The notes under the pieces: generated by a model | Told to the model about the DNA's origin: nothing | Seen by the model: the letters and a program-made list of their open reading frames with translations, nothing else | Databases searched by the model: none | Made by a program: the position numbers and the translations under genes | Part shown: piece after piece, positions 1 through 9,760 of the stretch | Position numbering within the stretch: the stretch's first letter is position 1 | Layout: every line of letters starts with the position of its first letter | Assembly (NCBI RefSeq): GCF_004011695.2 | Contig: NC_082413.1 | Span: forward strand, 124,001 to 188,000 | Direction: 5' to 3' | DNA: 64,000 nt | DNA from: Ascochyta rabiei | Lineage: Eukaryota; Ascomycota; Dothideomycetes; Pleosporales; Didymellaceae

Positions 1-544
1 CGGCTGCCAGTGATAGCCGGGGCTTCCCTTCTGCAGAGGACACGTACGACAGCGCATGATGGCAGTTTTAACTTCACTCTCGGCGATGTATACTGATAGG
101 AGGCGACAATGGAGTCTCGATATCTGTCTATCTATAGGGATAGTACACCAAGGAGATTGCATAGCCTGTGTCAGTGGTGCATCGCCGGTGAATGGTGGAT
201 GGTAGTGGGGCGTTGTCACGGCCGCTCGATCATTGCATAGCAAAGCACGACAGAGTCTGTGTTGATCAATATGGTTTTCTATGGACAGAGCGGGCTATGT
301 TGGTGTTGAGGTGGGTGGGCTGGCAGCTGACAGGGACTCCACGTGAGTTCGCGATTGGTTGCGTCATCGTTCATGCAGCCGGCGCAACCTGCACGCATCC
401 CAGCACTGTATCGATGTGAATTGCTCGCCCCGCAGTTGCTTCAGTGTTCGACTTGGGTGCGCGCCATGCGTGCTCTGTATATCACCACACATCCCCCAAG
501 CGCGTGACACCGCCGCTGAGTCATCTTCGCAGTCGCTAGCAACC
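1..544. other. Upstream region of RAD4
   Basis: No convincing gene. The reading frame of RAD4 stays open upstream to about 359, but that stretch is Cys/Arg/His-rich and does not look coding. It most likely holds the RAD4 promoter and 5' UTR. The RAD4 start has an A at -3 (AACC before ATG). Confidence 0.5.
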
Positions 545-3500
545 ATGGCAGGCACGCGCGGGAGACTGCGCAAGACAAACGATGCGCCGGCTCCCAGGCG
601 CTCGCTGCGCAAAAGGGACACGAAAGAGGAGGAGGATGACGGACTGCCCGATGTTTTGCGCGAGATGCTGCACGAGGACCGAGTCGCCAAGAGAGCCGCC
701 GAAGAAGAGGACAAGAAGCCGCTGAAGAAGCGCAAGACGGCGCATATCCAGCGGACCTCGAGCCCAGCACCGCCATCACTGCCGCCCACGCTACTGCCCT
801 ATGAGCCACCACACCAGCCTGGTCGCGTGCGCCAGACAGTCGAAGACTCGGACGAATCCGACGACGACAGCGACATGGAGTGGGAAGACGCCCTGGGCGA
901 ACGTGGAGACGGTGGGGACAGCGACGACGACGACGACGGCCATGTGAAAGCGGCGCCTGAGATTGGCGATGTCTCCATCACAATCGGCGGCAGGAAGAGT
1001 GACGAAGTATCAACTAAGAAGAAAGTGCGCCGAAGGGCCATCACCTCAGTAGATCGCAAGCGCCGTCTGGACATACACAAGATGCACGTACTGTGCCTGC
1101 TGTACCACGTCCACCGTAGGAATGCCTGGTGCAATGACGCGAGGGTGCAGTCTGCGCTGCGCAGGCTCGTAGAGCCCAAGACCCTGACGAATCTCGTCCC
1201 TAACCCAGACCTCACCCAGTACTCGGCATCGAAGCGCTTCGTAGATGCTCTGAATGACTTGAAAACAATGTGGTCGAAGCGCTTCAAAGCGACTGCCCAG
1301 GGTATGTCAAAGCCAAAGTGGGCAGAGCCAGGTGCAGAAGTGCGACCCTTCTCCGACTTCGACGAGCTCGACAGCGCCATGGATAAGGACGACTTCCGCA
1401 CATCTGCGCGCACATTGCAAGGCTCATGCGACGTTGGTGGGCAGCTGTTCTGTGCTCTTCTGCGTGGGATCGGCATTGAAACACGCTTGGTATGCTCTTT
1501 GCAGGAGCTGCCCTTTGCCTCCGCAGCACAGCCATCCACGCCTCAGAAGCCAGTCCAATCTTCAAAGACCATCACTGTAGACCCATACAACAAAGCTCCC
1601 GCCAGCCCGGCGCCCACGCGCACCAAAAAGCTCTCCCGACTCGAGCGCATCATGGGCGAACGCCATCCCGTGCTGAACAAAGCAGGCACTGGACCGAAGA
1701 AGCTAAAAGCCTACCACACTCCCTACCCGGTCTACTGGGTAGAAGCATTCAACTCTGCCCACCAGAAATGGATGCCCATCGATCCGCTGTCCACATTCAC
1801 CGTCAACGCCCCAGAGAAGCTAGAGCCACCCTTCAGCCACACGCAGAACAGCCTGACGTATGCCATTGCCTTCGAAGATGACTGTACAGCACGCGATGTG
1901 ACTCGCCGCTACGCCAAAGCCTACAACGCCAAAACGCTCAAGTTCCGCGTCGAGTCCACACCGCATGGTTCGAAATGGTGGGTGCGCACGTTAAGATATT
2001 TCACCCGACGCCTTCCCCTCCCTAGAGACGAGGCCGAAGACGCAACGCTCGCCCGCAAGGTCGCGGCAGAAGGTATACCCAAGAACGTGCAGGACTTCAA
2101 AACCCACCCTATCTACGTCCTGGAGCGGCATCTTAAACACAACGAGGTCATTCACCCACTCGACGTTGTGGGCAAAGTCAATGTCGGCAGCAGCATGAAT
2201 CCACGTATGGAGCCCATTTACCGCCGCAAAAACGTACACACTGTCCGCAGCGCAGACAAGTGGTACCGCATGGGCCGAGACGTCAAGCCCGGTGAGCAGC
2301 CGCTCAAACACGCAAAACCGAAAAAGGGGCGCCTACCCTCCATTGGCCCTGACGAGCACCTTGAAGACCAGCAGGATGAGATTGGCGCAGCGCTGTATGC
2401 AGAGTTCCAGACCGAACTATACATCCCGCCGCCCGTTGTCCGCGGCAGAGTCCCCCGCAACGTCTACGGCAACCTCGATCTGTATGTGCCCTCGATGTGT
2501 CCGCCCGGCGGCGAGCACATCCGGCACAAACTGGCTTCAAAAGCAGCTCGCATGCTGCAAGTCGACTTCGCCGACGCCGTCACGGGATTCTCGTTCAAAG
2601 GCCGCCACGGCACAGCTATCGTCCAGGGCTGTGTTGTCGCTGCCGAGTACGCTGACGCAGTTACCACGACTATCGAGGGCATTGAGTACCTGCAGGAGCA
2701 GGCTGAGGTGGATGCTCGGCGGGCCGAGACGTTGCGTTTGTGGCGACGGTTCTATCTTGGCTTACGAATCGCTCAGAGAGTCAACGCGATCGAGATTGAC
2801 GGCGAAAGGGGGGACGTCATCGACGTGCAGGCCTCGATCAACCACGCTGAACAGCAGCGGCAGGCCGATCAGATGGCTGGCGGTTTTCTCGCTGAGGATG
2901 CTGCATTCGTAGAACCGAGTCGGCCGGCTAAACCGGATATCGACTTTGGCGGCGGCTTTGTCCCCGACGACGAAGACGTCGACGAAGGAGGCGGCTTCAT
3001 CCCCACCAACGACAGCAAATCAGGCAGCGACCTCGACCTCGGCGGGCCAAGTCTCAACCGCCAAGAATCCTTCGGCAGCGTGATCCTCGAGTCTCAAGAA
3101 CTGCGACCACGCAAACGAAGCAGTTTCGGCGAGGCATACCTCTCCTCTACTCCCTCTCCACCCCGAAGCCGCAAGGAAGGAAGCGAGGACGAAGACGAGG
3201 AGAGCGAGTGGGAAGACCCAGCTGGCTTCCAGCAGCTGCGCCACAAGCAAAGTCCCGTCCCTGGCCCTGCCGCCGAACTGCCGGAGCGTGTTGCCGCCAA
3301 CGAAGAAGGAGAAGACTCGGGCGCGGGCTTCTTCCTCCCGCCCACAGCGACGGACACGCACGCAGCCGTGCACAACGCCGTTGCGCCAGAGGAGGAGGAG
3401 CTCCAGCACGCTGCGGCCGGCGTAGAGGATATAGTGACTGTCAAACCTGAGGTCGCGGTGTCGACTACGCAGGAGCCAGCGCATGAAACAGAGGTTAACG

Positions 3501-3583
3501 CGCCGGCATCCTCGTCTTCAGACGCTGGCTCCCTTCCTCTCGAGGACCCGGAGGATGAGGATGCGGAGCCGGTTTGGCTATAA
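545..3583 (+). CDS. RAD4: DNA repair protein Rad4/XPC
   Basis: Single-exon gene of 1012 aa. Rad4/XPC recognises helix-distorting lesions in nucleotide excision repair, working in the nucleus with Rad23 and Rad33/centrin. After an acidic and basic disordered N-terminus, the sequence has the characteristic region RRLDIHKMHVLCLLYHVHRR (about 170-195). A degenerate transglutaminase fold follows, with LQGSCDVGGQLFCALLRG (about 285-305) and YPVYWVEAFNSAHQKWMPID (about 393-413). Beta-hairpin domains 1-3 span about 520-710, including HPIYVLERHLKHNEVIHP, RGRVPRNVYGNLDLYVPSM and FSFKGRHGTAIVQG. The C-terminal 300 residues are acidic and repeat GGFxxP-like motifs (GGGFVPDDED, GGGFIPTND, AGFFLPP). I chose the ATG at 545 because the residues upstream are not Rad4-like. 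It is longer than yeast Rad4 (754 aa) mainly through its disordered ends. Confidence 0.96.
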   Translation: MAGTRGRLRKTNDAPAPRRSLRKRDTKEEEDDGLPDVLREMLHEDRVAKRAAEEEDKKPLKKRKTAHIQRTSSPAPPSLPPTLLPYEPPHQPGRVRQTVEDSDESDDDSDMEWEDALGERGDGGDSDDDDDGHVKAAPEIGDVSITIGGRKSDEVSTKKKVRRRAITSVDRKRRLDIHKMHVLCLLYHVHRRNAWCNDARVQSALRRLVEPKTLTNLVPNPDLTQYSASKRFVDALNDLKTMWSKRFKATAQGMSKPKWAEPGAEVRPFSDFDELDSAMDKDDFRTSARTLQGSCDVGGQLFCALLRGIGIETRLVCSLQELPFASAAQPSTPQKPVQSSKTITVDPYNKAPASPAPTRTKKLSRLERIMGERHPVLNKAGTGPKKLKAYHTPYPVYWVEAFNSAHQKWMPIDPLSTFTVNAPEKLEPPFSHTQNSLTYAIAFEDDCTARDVTRRYAKAYNAKTLKFRVESTPHGSKWWVRTLRYFTRRLPLPRDEAEDATLARKVAAEGIPKNVQDFKTHPIYVLERHLKHNEVIHPLDVVGKVNVGSSMNPRMEPIYRRKNVHTVRSADKWYRMGRDVKPGEQPLKHAKPKKGRLPSIGPDEHLEDQQDEIGAALYAEFQTELYIPPPVVRGRVPRNVYGNLDLYVPSMCPPGGEHIRHKLASKAARMLQVDFADAVTGFSFKGRHGTAIVQGCVVAAEYADAVTTTIEGIEYLQEQAEVDARRAETLRLWRRFYLGLRIAQRVNAIEIDGERGDVIDVQASINHAEQQRQADQMAGGFLAEDAAFVEPSRPAKPDIDFGGGFVPDDEDVDEGGGFIPTNDSKSGSDLDLGGPSLNRQESFGSVILESQELRPRKRSSFGEAYLSSTPSPPRSRKEGSEDEDEESEWEDPAGFQQLRHKQSPVPGPAAELPERVAANEEGEDSGAGFFLPPTATDTHAAVHNAVAPEEEELQHAAAGVEDIVTVKPEVAVSTTQEPAHETEVNAPASSSSDAGSLPLEDPEDEDAEPVWL

Positions 3584-4199
3584 CACCACCTAGCGATCTA
3601 TATATCGTTTTGTATACATTCACATATTTATATATACACACACTACATGTGATACGTCATCCCATCTCGCCTCATACCATCCCAACCCATTCCACCCGTC
3701 CTAGCCTCAGCCAACACGTACACGCCACAGACCTGAGCCAATACCCAACCTCGCCCGCACGTCGTACTGCGCATCCTCCATCCTCGATCCCAGCACGTTA
3801 CGCTACAACACCACAACGCGCCGGCCCCGACGCCATCGTCCCCAACACGAGCCAGCGAGAATTCGCGGCTCCACGAGCCCTCGCTGTTGAGTCTTGAGAG
3901 TCAGAGTGTAGATACCCACTCTCTCCACCAGCTGCTCTCACGTGTAGCGGTCTTGTACCACCTGGCTTTCACGCCGCGAGTCCAGGCCAGTGCAGCACAT
4001 CCACCACGCTTAAAACGCATGCACGCGATGGCATGGATATACAAGAACCTGCAGAGTATAGCGCGCAGAGGGGAGATTGTTCTAGTGGTGCTATACTTCT
4101 GTTGGCGTGTGTAAGAAGGAGGGGATAGGGTATTAGTGTAATAGGTTAGGCCTGGTAGGTTGTTCGGCCTGCCGCCTTGCCACGGCATATTCTTTACTA
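3584..4199. other. RAD4 3' flank, no gene seen
   Basis: Contains the probable RAD4 3' UTR with a TATATA-rich stretch just after the stop. Short open frames here are proline/histidine/threonine-rich and have no recognisable domain. Base composition turns AT-rich near 4190, where the RIP-affected strip begins. Confidence 0.5.
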
Positions 4200-5196
4200 C
4201 CTCCTTACTGCTAGTCTTAGGACTTAGATAACCTCTAATACAGAGATTCTAGCTTTACCTAATGTTAAAGATATAGTTAGGCCTCTATATAAAGGTTCTT
4301 AAATACTAGAAGACCTCTGTAGAAAGATCCCTCTTTATTAAAGAAGTAGGATATAATAGAATAGCTTTAAGTTGTTAGGACACAGCTCTGCTTACTATGC
4401 TATGCATGCTAAAAAGATATTAATACTTACTTAGAAAGTAAGCGCGTAGCTAGAACAGTACTTAATACTGTACTAGGTTGGATATTAACGCTGCTACATA
4501 CTAGAGGCTATGAGCCTAACACTTACTTTATTACTACTAGAAGAGTAAGATAAAAAAATAGCTTAGAATAGAAAAGAGTGTTTTATATTATTATCTCTCT
4601 ATATACTAATACTATACTATACTATAATTTTATTTTACCTAACTACTTGCTATAAGCACAAGTCTGCTTACATAATAACCTTGTTTAAGACATTGCGCTT
4701 AAGCTCCTTATAGGGCAGACAAACGCAGTTCTAAAGCCTTACTTTATTACTACTTGATACTCTATTAGACTATTACTACTAGAAGAGTAAGACAAAAAAT
4801 AGCTTAGAATAGAAAAGGGTATTTTTATATTATTCTCTCTCTATATACTAATACTATACTATACTATAATTTTGTTTTACCTAAGTACTTACTATAGGCA
4901 CACAATTACTTACATAATAACCTTGTTTAAGACATTACGCTTAAGCTCCTTATAGGGTAGACAAACGCAGTTCTAAAGCCTTACTTTATTACTACTGGAT
5001 ACTCTATTACTACTAGAAGAATAAGACAAAACAATAGCTTAGAATAGAAAAGGGTATTTTATATTATTCTTTCTCTATATACTAATACTATACTATACTA
5101 TAATTTTGTTTTACCTAACTACTTGCTATAAGCACAAGTCTGCTTACATAATAACCTTGTTTAAGACATCGCGCTTAAGCTCCTTATAGGGAAGAC

Positions 5197-6001
5197 TACG
5201 GTGGTAAAAGGGTAGGGGTTAGGTAGGGGTAGGGTACATCACGTGATGTACCCCTACCCTACCCTACCCCTACCCACGCTAATTCCATGCTAAGAGGGTA
5301 GGGGTAGGGTAGGGTCCACATAGGGTAGGGGTAGGGGTAGGGTAGAGTCCACATGGGGTAGGGGTAGGAGTAGGGTAGGGTCCACATGGGGTACAGGTAG
5401 GGGTTAGGTAGGGGTTAGGTAGGGGTTGGGTAGGGGTTGGGTAGGGTAGGTGTCAGCGTCCAACTCTTTACCTAAAGCAGTTATTGCAAAACTTTGTACT
5501 ACAAAAATGTAGAGCAAGACAAGCGCTTTCAAACGGTCCATATACCGTGAGATTCCGATCAAAACTGGTGGAGCTAGAGCAGTTCTTACGTAGGCCTACA
5601 CTGTAACAACCTAGGACTTACACAACAACTGCTGTAACTCTACCAGTTTTAATCAGAATCTCACAGAATTTAGACTGTTTAAAAGCGCTTGTTTTGCTCT
5701 ACATTTCTGTCGTACATAGTTTTGCAATAACTGCTTTAGTTAAAGAGTTAGACGCTGACACCTACAGGCCCTACTTAGGCCTACCTCTTCCCTACAGACC
5801 CTACCCCAAACCCTACCCTACCCTACCCCTACCCCTGGTCCGTGCGGACCATACCCTACCCCTACCCCACGCTAGAGGTACCCCTACCCTACCCCTACCC
5901 TATGTGGACCCTACCCCTACCCTACCCCTACCCCTGGTCCGTGCGGACCGTACCCAACCCCTACCCAACCCCAGGGTACCCCCTACCCTTTTGCCAGCGT
6001 A
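5197..6001. mobile_element. Non-autonomous hAT element (MITE), 805 bp
   Basis: Flanked by an 8-bp target duplication GGGAAGAC (5189-5196 and 6002-6009). The ends are inverted repeats: left TACGGTGGTAAAAGGGTAGG, right end read inward TACGCTGGCAAAAGGGTAGG. The subterminal zones are dense arrays of TAGGG/TAGGGG. Its left end matches the right end of the element at 56931-63525 in reverse complement, and its right end matches that element's left end. It is therefore an internally deleted relative in the opposite orientation. It carries no coding capacity; proline/tyrosine-rich frames here are repeat artefacts. Confidence 0.9.
5449..5762. mobile_element. Foldback MITE nested in the hAT MITE
   Basis: A 314-bp, nearly complete inverted repeat: arms from GGTGTCAGCGTC (left) and GACGCTGACACC (right) pair over more than 130 bp each. 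It is bounded by TA dinucleotides (5447-5448 and 5763-5764), as expected for Tc1/mariner-type insertion. It interrupts the TAGGG-rich array of the host element. Mismatches between the arms include both transitions and other changes. There is no coding sequence. Confidence 0.75.
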
Positions 6002-6193
6002 GGGAAGACAAACGCAGTTCTAAAGCCTTACTTTATTACTACTAGATACTCTATTAGACTATTACTACTAGAAGAGTAAGACAAAAAAATAGCTTAGAAT
6101 AGAAAAGGGTGTTTTTGTATTATTCTTTCTCTGTATGCTGCGCTATGCTATAATTTTGTTTTGCCTAACTACTCGCTACAAGCACAAGTCTGC

Positions 6194-7710
6194 TTACATG
6201 ATGACCTCGTTTGAGACATCGCGCTTGAGCTCCTTGTAGGGCAGACAAACGCAGTTCTGAACCCTTACCTCGTCGCCGACAGCGCAGTCCTTGCCGAGGA
6301 TGGTGATGCTCTGGACCTTGACGCCGTTGCGGACGATGCTGGTCGAGTGCGAGGTGACGGGGAGGGCGGTGCCCTCGACGCGCGCCCACGCGCCGACCTT
6401 GCTGTGCCACCCGATGATGCTGTACATGACGCACGCGTCGTGCTTGATCTCGCTGTCCTCGAGCACGATGGCTTCCTTGACGCGGACGCCAGCGCCGATG
6501 CTGACGCGCGGGCCAATGGACACGTTGGGGCCCAGCTTCGCGGTCGGGTCGACGTGGGCCGAGGGGTGGATGTAGACGGGCGGGATGATGTTGGCCGAGG
6601 GCGCGGCGAGCTCCTCGGAGCCCGTCTGGAAGGCCTTGAGCAGGTAGAGGGCGTTTGCGGGCACGGCGGAGCCGGCCGTCTTGATCTGGCGCCAGAAGTC
6701 CTTTGTCTCGAGGACGAAGAACTGGCGCGAGTCGGCAACGTCGGACAGGACGTCCTGCTCGAGGCGGATGACGAGGTTGGCCTTGTCCTCGTCGTCGTCG
6801 TCGCCCTGGTAGAAGGACGAGTCGAGGTTCTCGGACGAGGGGTAGGACAGCAGGCGCGGGCGCTCGGTGCGGCGCTTGATGGCGGAGCGGATGGCGGGGA
6901 AGATGCACTCTGTGGAGAAGAGGTAGACGCCGCAGTTGATGAGGTTGGAGATGTGCGACTCGGGCTTCTCGACGTAGTGCAGCACGCGCTTGGTGTGGGC
7001 GTCGGAGACGATGCAGCCGAAGTTCGAGGCCGACTCGGTGGCGACGCGGGTGCCCAGCATGACGGCCTCGGCGTCCTTGTCGTCGAACAGGCGCAGCATC
7101 TCCTGCAGCGGGAACGACGAGCAGATGTCGGCGTTGAGCACAAACAGCTTCTCGGGCCGGCCCTTGAGGATGACGTCGCGGAAGTGGTAGAGGCCGCCGG
7201 CGGTGCCCAGCGCCTGGTACTCGCGCAGGTACTTGACGCTCAGCTGCGGCCACGTGCTGGAGACGGTGTTGATGAAGGGCTGGAAGACCGACTCCTCGTA
7301 GTAGCCGACGATGAAGACCTCCTTGATCTCAGGCACCGCGGCGACGGCGCGGAAGCAGTGCTCGATGATGGGGTGGCCGGCGACGGGGAACAGTGGCTGC
7401 GGGGTCAGTCGCGGACGCTCGGGGGGCGGGGCGCGCGGTACGCACCTTGGGCAGCTCCATGGACAGAGGCCTGAACCGCGTGCCGCGCGACGGGCCGCCG
7501 ACCTGCAGTGGTGAGCATGTGGGTGCGTGGGTGCGTGGGTGCGTGGGTGCGTGGGTGCGTGGGTGCGCGGAGGCTCAGAGGCTCAGAGGCTCAGAGGCTC
7601 AGAGGCTCAGAGGCTCAAAAGGTACCTACCAGGATCACCGCCTTGGTGGAGCCGCTGTTGCGCGACGGGCTCTTGGAGCGCATGGCCAGGGACGGGGGCT
7701 GCAGGCTCAT
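6194..7710 (-). CDS. GMPPA: Mannose-1-phosphate guanylyltransferase alpha-type
   Basis: Three exons, complement(join(6194..7396,7446..7502,7630..7710)), 446 aa. It belongs to the GDP-mannose pyrophosphorylase family. The GMPPA type is the regulatory paralogue of the catalytic GMPPB enzyme in cytosolic GDP-mannose supply for glycosylation and cell-wall mannan. The N-terminal nucleotidyltransferase signature GGPSRGTRFRPLSMELPKPL spans exons 2-3 and has the long GMPPA spacing rather than the short GMPPB one. KLFVLNADICSSFPL follows. The C-terminal third is a left-handed beta-helix of hexapeptide repeats (KLGPNVSIGPRVSIGAGVRV, ILGKDCAVGDEVRVQNC). Splice sites are GTAGGT/CAG and GTGCGT/CAG. Intron 1 is almost wholly minisatellite. 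The last roughly 25 codons are copied in the tandem repeat downstream. Confidence 0.94.
7518..7617. repeat. Two 8-mer minisatellites filling GMPPA intron 1
   Basis: About six copies of GGGTGCGT are followed directly by about six copies of GAGGCTCA. Together they fill nearly all of the 127-nt intron 7503-7629. Confidence 0.9.
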
Positions 7711-7911
7711 CTTGCGGCTGCTGTGGGTGAGGACTGCGGTAGCCCAAGTCTCAAGAGGAGGAGTGGGTGTACGCTGGGGGAGGGCAGTTGCTATCTGGCC
7801 CCAAGGGGGACGTTGGACCCTGAATCGCCTTGACGTGGGGCGGTGCGCACAGGCGTCATGTCATGTGAAGGCGGCTGCACCACCTGTGTCACCCACGACA
7901 GCTCACCTTTG

Positions 7912-8031
7912 GTAGCAACAAGGGACGTAGCAACAAGGGACGTAGCAACAAGGGACATAGCAACATGAGACATAGCAACATGAGACATAGCAAAATGAGA
8001 CGTAGCAACAAGAGACGTAGCAACAAGAGAC
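7912..8031. repeat. 15-bp tandem repeat, 8 copies
   Basis: Exactly eight 15-bp units of the type GTAGCAACAAGGGAC; variants are ATAGCAACATGAGAC and GTAGCAACAAGAGAC. It lies between the GMPPA start (7710) and the stop of the 2-oxoglutarate oxygenase (8060). I see no gene in this 349-bp gap. Confidence 0.95.
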
Positions 8032-8059
8032 AGTGGATAGTGGAACACGCTCGTCACTT

Positions 8060-9301
8060 CTACCAATCCGTCCGCTTGCTGTAGTAGAAATTACTAAACA
8101 CCTTGGTGAGCAGATGCTCGCCATACGTGCTCCCCTCGTGCATGCTCGGCCGGCCACTCCTCCGCACACACGCATCCAGCGGCTTGACCACGGCGTCGAA
8201 ATTCGGCTCGAAGAAAAAAGGAACGGAGACCCTGCCGCCTCCACCTCGCCCGTGCGCTTCCCCCCCTCCCCTGTGCAGAACCCTGTGCATCGTGCTCTTC
8301 CACAGCCCGTTCGTCCACCGCTCAATCATGTCGCCGATGTTGACGACGAAGGCGCCGGGGAGGGGGTCGGCGGGCAACCAGGTGCCGTCTTTGAGCTGCA
8401 CCTGTAGAGCGCCAGGCGTGGGGTCTGTGAGGAGGAGGGTGACGCAACCGTAGTCTGTGTGTGCGCCGCAGGAGAACTGGCTTGGATCGTCGTTGTCGTC
8501 GTTGTCGTCGTTGTCGTCGGTGGTGGGCCTGGCAGAGGGAGGCAGAGGCGGGTAGTTGATCATGCGCATGACCCAGAAGCTGTCGTTGCAGTGTCTAGCG
8601 AACACGTCCTCGTCTTCTTTTTCTGCATCGCCATCTGCATCCGCATGGCCATGGTGGTCGGCAGATCCAAGCTCAAGCGCAACACCCATCGCCCTGACCA
8701 GCGCCCTACCGACCTCCGTCACGCTCGTGATGTACTCCTCATACACCCCTCTCAGCTGTTTCGGCTCCTCGGGCCACAAGTTCGGCCCTTGAAGCGTCTT
8801 CCTCACCCTCCCAGCATCCCCCTCCTCCTCCTCCTCCTCCTCCTCTCCGCCCCACGGCCGGTAGAAATCAATCGCCTCCTGCAAGTCCTGCAGCCCCCCA
8901 GTAACATTCTCCCCAAGCCCCTGATACCCCCTCGCGCCATCGCCGCCCTCGGGCCCACCGGCATCGAAGCGCTTCATCCGATTCTTCTCTTCCAGCGGGC
9001 GCGCAAAGAAGGCCCGCGCCAAGTCGATGACCTGATCCAGCGTAGACGTCGGGATGCCGTGGCCGGTGAGGTAGAAGAATCCGTAGTTGACGCACGCGGC
9101 GTTGATGGCTTGCGCCGTCGCAGTGCGGCACGGCTGGGTCGAGTGGCCGTCGAGAAAGGCTGAGATGTCGATGATGGGGAGTCCGGATTCTTGGGCTGCC
9201 GCAATGGGCCGCGTGTATCTCTCGCTGCTGGCCACCGCGGGCGTGGGCGTGTGTCGGCTTCGGGCTGTGCTGAGCGCGTCCGACATGTCGTGTGTGGCCA
9301 T
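8060..9301 (-). CDS. 2-oxoglutarate/Fe(II)-dependent oxygenase
   Basis: Single exon, 413 aa, of the isopenicillin-N-synthase-like group of non-haem iron dioxygenases. The N-terminal DIOX_N region is clear (GLPIIDISAFLDGHS, NYGFFYLTGHGIP, ARAFFARPLEEKNRMK). The catalytic domain shows the iron triad H281, D283 (GAHTDYGCVTLLL) and H339 (STMHRVLHR), and the 2-oxoglutarate-binding R357/S359 (GRVSVPFFFEPNFD). Two simple-repeat insertions are coded, a Glu run near residues 170-180 and an Asn/Asp run near 265-275. The frame is open upstream to 9478, but the ATG at 9301 leads straight into family-like sequence. No adjacent biosynthetic genes are visible, so the substrate cannot be inferred. Confidence 0.9.
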   Translation of the reverse strand: MATHDMSDALSTARSRHTPTPAVASSERYTRPIAAAQESGLPIIDISAFLDGHSTQPCRTATAQAINAACVNYGFFYLTGHGIPTSTLDQVIDLARAFFARPLEEKNRMKRFDAGGPEGGDGARGYQGLGENVTGGLQDLQEAIDFYRPWGGEEEEEEEEGDAGRVRKTLQGPNLWPEEPKQLRGVYEEYITSVTEVGRALVRAMGVALELGSADHHGHADADGDAEKEDEDVFARHCNDSFWVMRMINYPPLPPSARPTTDDNDDNDDNDDPSQFSCGAHTDYGCVTLLLTDPTPGALQVQLKDGTWLPADPLPGAFVVNIGDMIERWTNGLWKSTMHRVLHRGGGEAHGRGGGGRVSVPFFFEPNFDAVVKPLDACVRRSGRPSMHEGSTYGEHLLTKVFSNFYYSKRTDW

Positions 9302-9760
9302 GGTGATGGTGGGGTTTGGGTTCCTGCTCTTGCTTTGATGCCCCGCCTTGCTGTCTGTCTGTCCCGCGGTGGGATTCCCTGGATATCGGAATCCCTCTTG
9401 TTGCTCTAGTTGATTTGTGAACGGTTCCCTTCCTAGAGCCAATGGGAGCGTTGTGTTTGGTTGGTGTTGTGCACACACTGGAGGGAGAGGGTGTAGGAGG
9501 CTCGGTTATTCCTGCCTATTCAGGAAGGTCATCATGGACTCGTCTGCAAGGATACACGGGCATAGTAATGAGCACAACGCGATGCTAGGAAGCATCGCGA
9601 CATCACAGACTCTCACGAGGCAAGGTGTCCTGTGCGATGGGGCGTCCCATTCCCCCAGAGTAATACAAGGATTCGTCTGCATGATTGCGTGGCTTGACTG
9701 CATCAACCGAGTGCGAATAGGACGTTTTGCACGCAAGTGAGTACTGCCTCGCGCTCACAC
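9302..9760. other. Intergenic, no gene seen
   Basis: Presumed promoter of the oxygenase and 3' flank of the DUF1349 gene. Short open frames exist on both strands but show no family features. Confidence 0.5.

Larger units (their letters stand above)
4530..6262. repeat. Tandem RIP-mutated copies of the GMPPA 3' end
   Basis: Four head-to-tail copies of a unit of about 240 bp begin near 4530, 4771, 5006 and 6058. The fourth is the real gene end: it includes GMPPA 3' UTR and the last roughly 70 nt of its coding sequence. The first three copies carry the same segment (for example around 4660-4735, 4910-4985 and 5150-5196) with stop-codon and exon bases changed almost only by G-to-A or C-to-T. The third copy is split by the 805-bp element at 5197-6001. 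The stretch from about 4200 to 4530 is AT-rich and otherwise featureless. Confidence 0.85.

Noticed and set aside
359..544. Upstream extension of RAD4
   Set aside because: Arg/Cys-rich residues unlike Rad4 homologues; the ATG at 545 has good context and leads into the usual basic-acidic N-terminus.
5205..6000. TAGGG/CCCTA arrays as interstitial telomeres
   Set aside because: The arrays lie exactly inside TIR-bounded, target-duplicated hAT elements here and at 56.9 and 63.3 kb, so they are subterminal repeats of that family.
5694..6045. Open frames rich in Pro-Tyr-Thr-Leu
   Set aside because: They are translations of the CCCTA repeat in the transposon end.
9302..9478. 59-residue upstream extension of the 2-oxoglutarate oxygenase
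   Set aside because: The extension is low complexity; the Met at 9301 precedes typical DIOX_N sequence.
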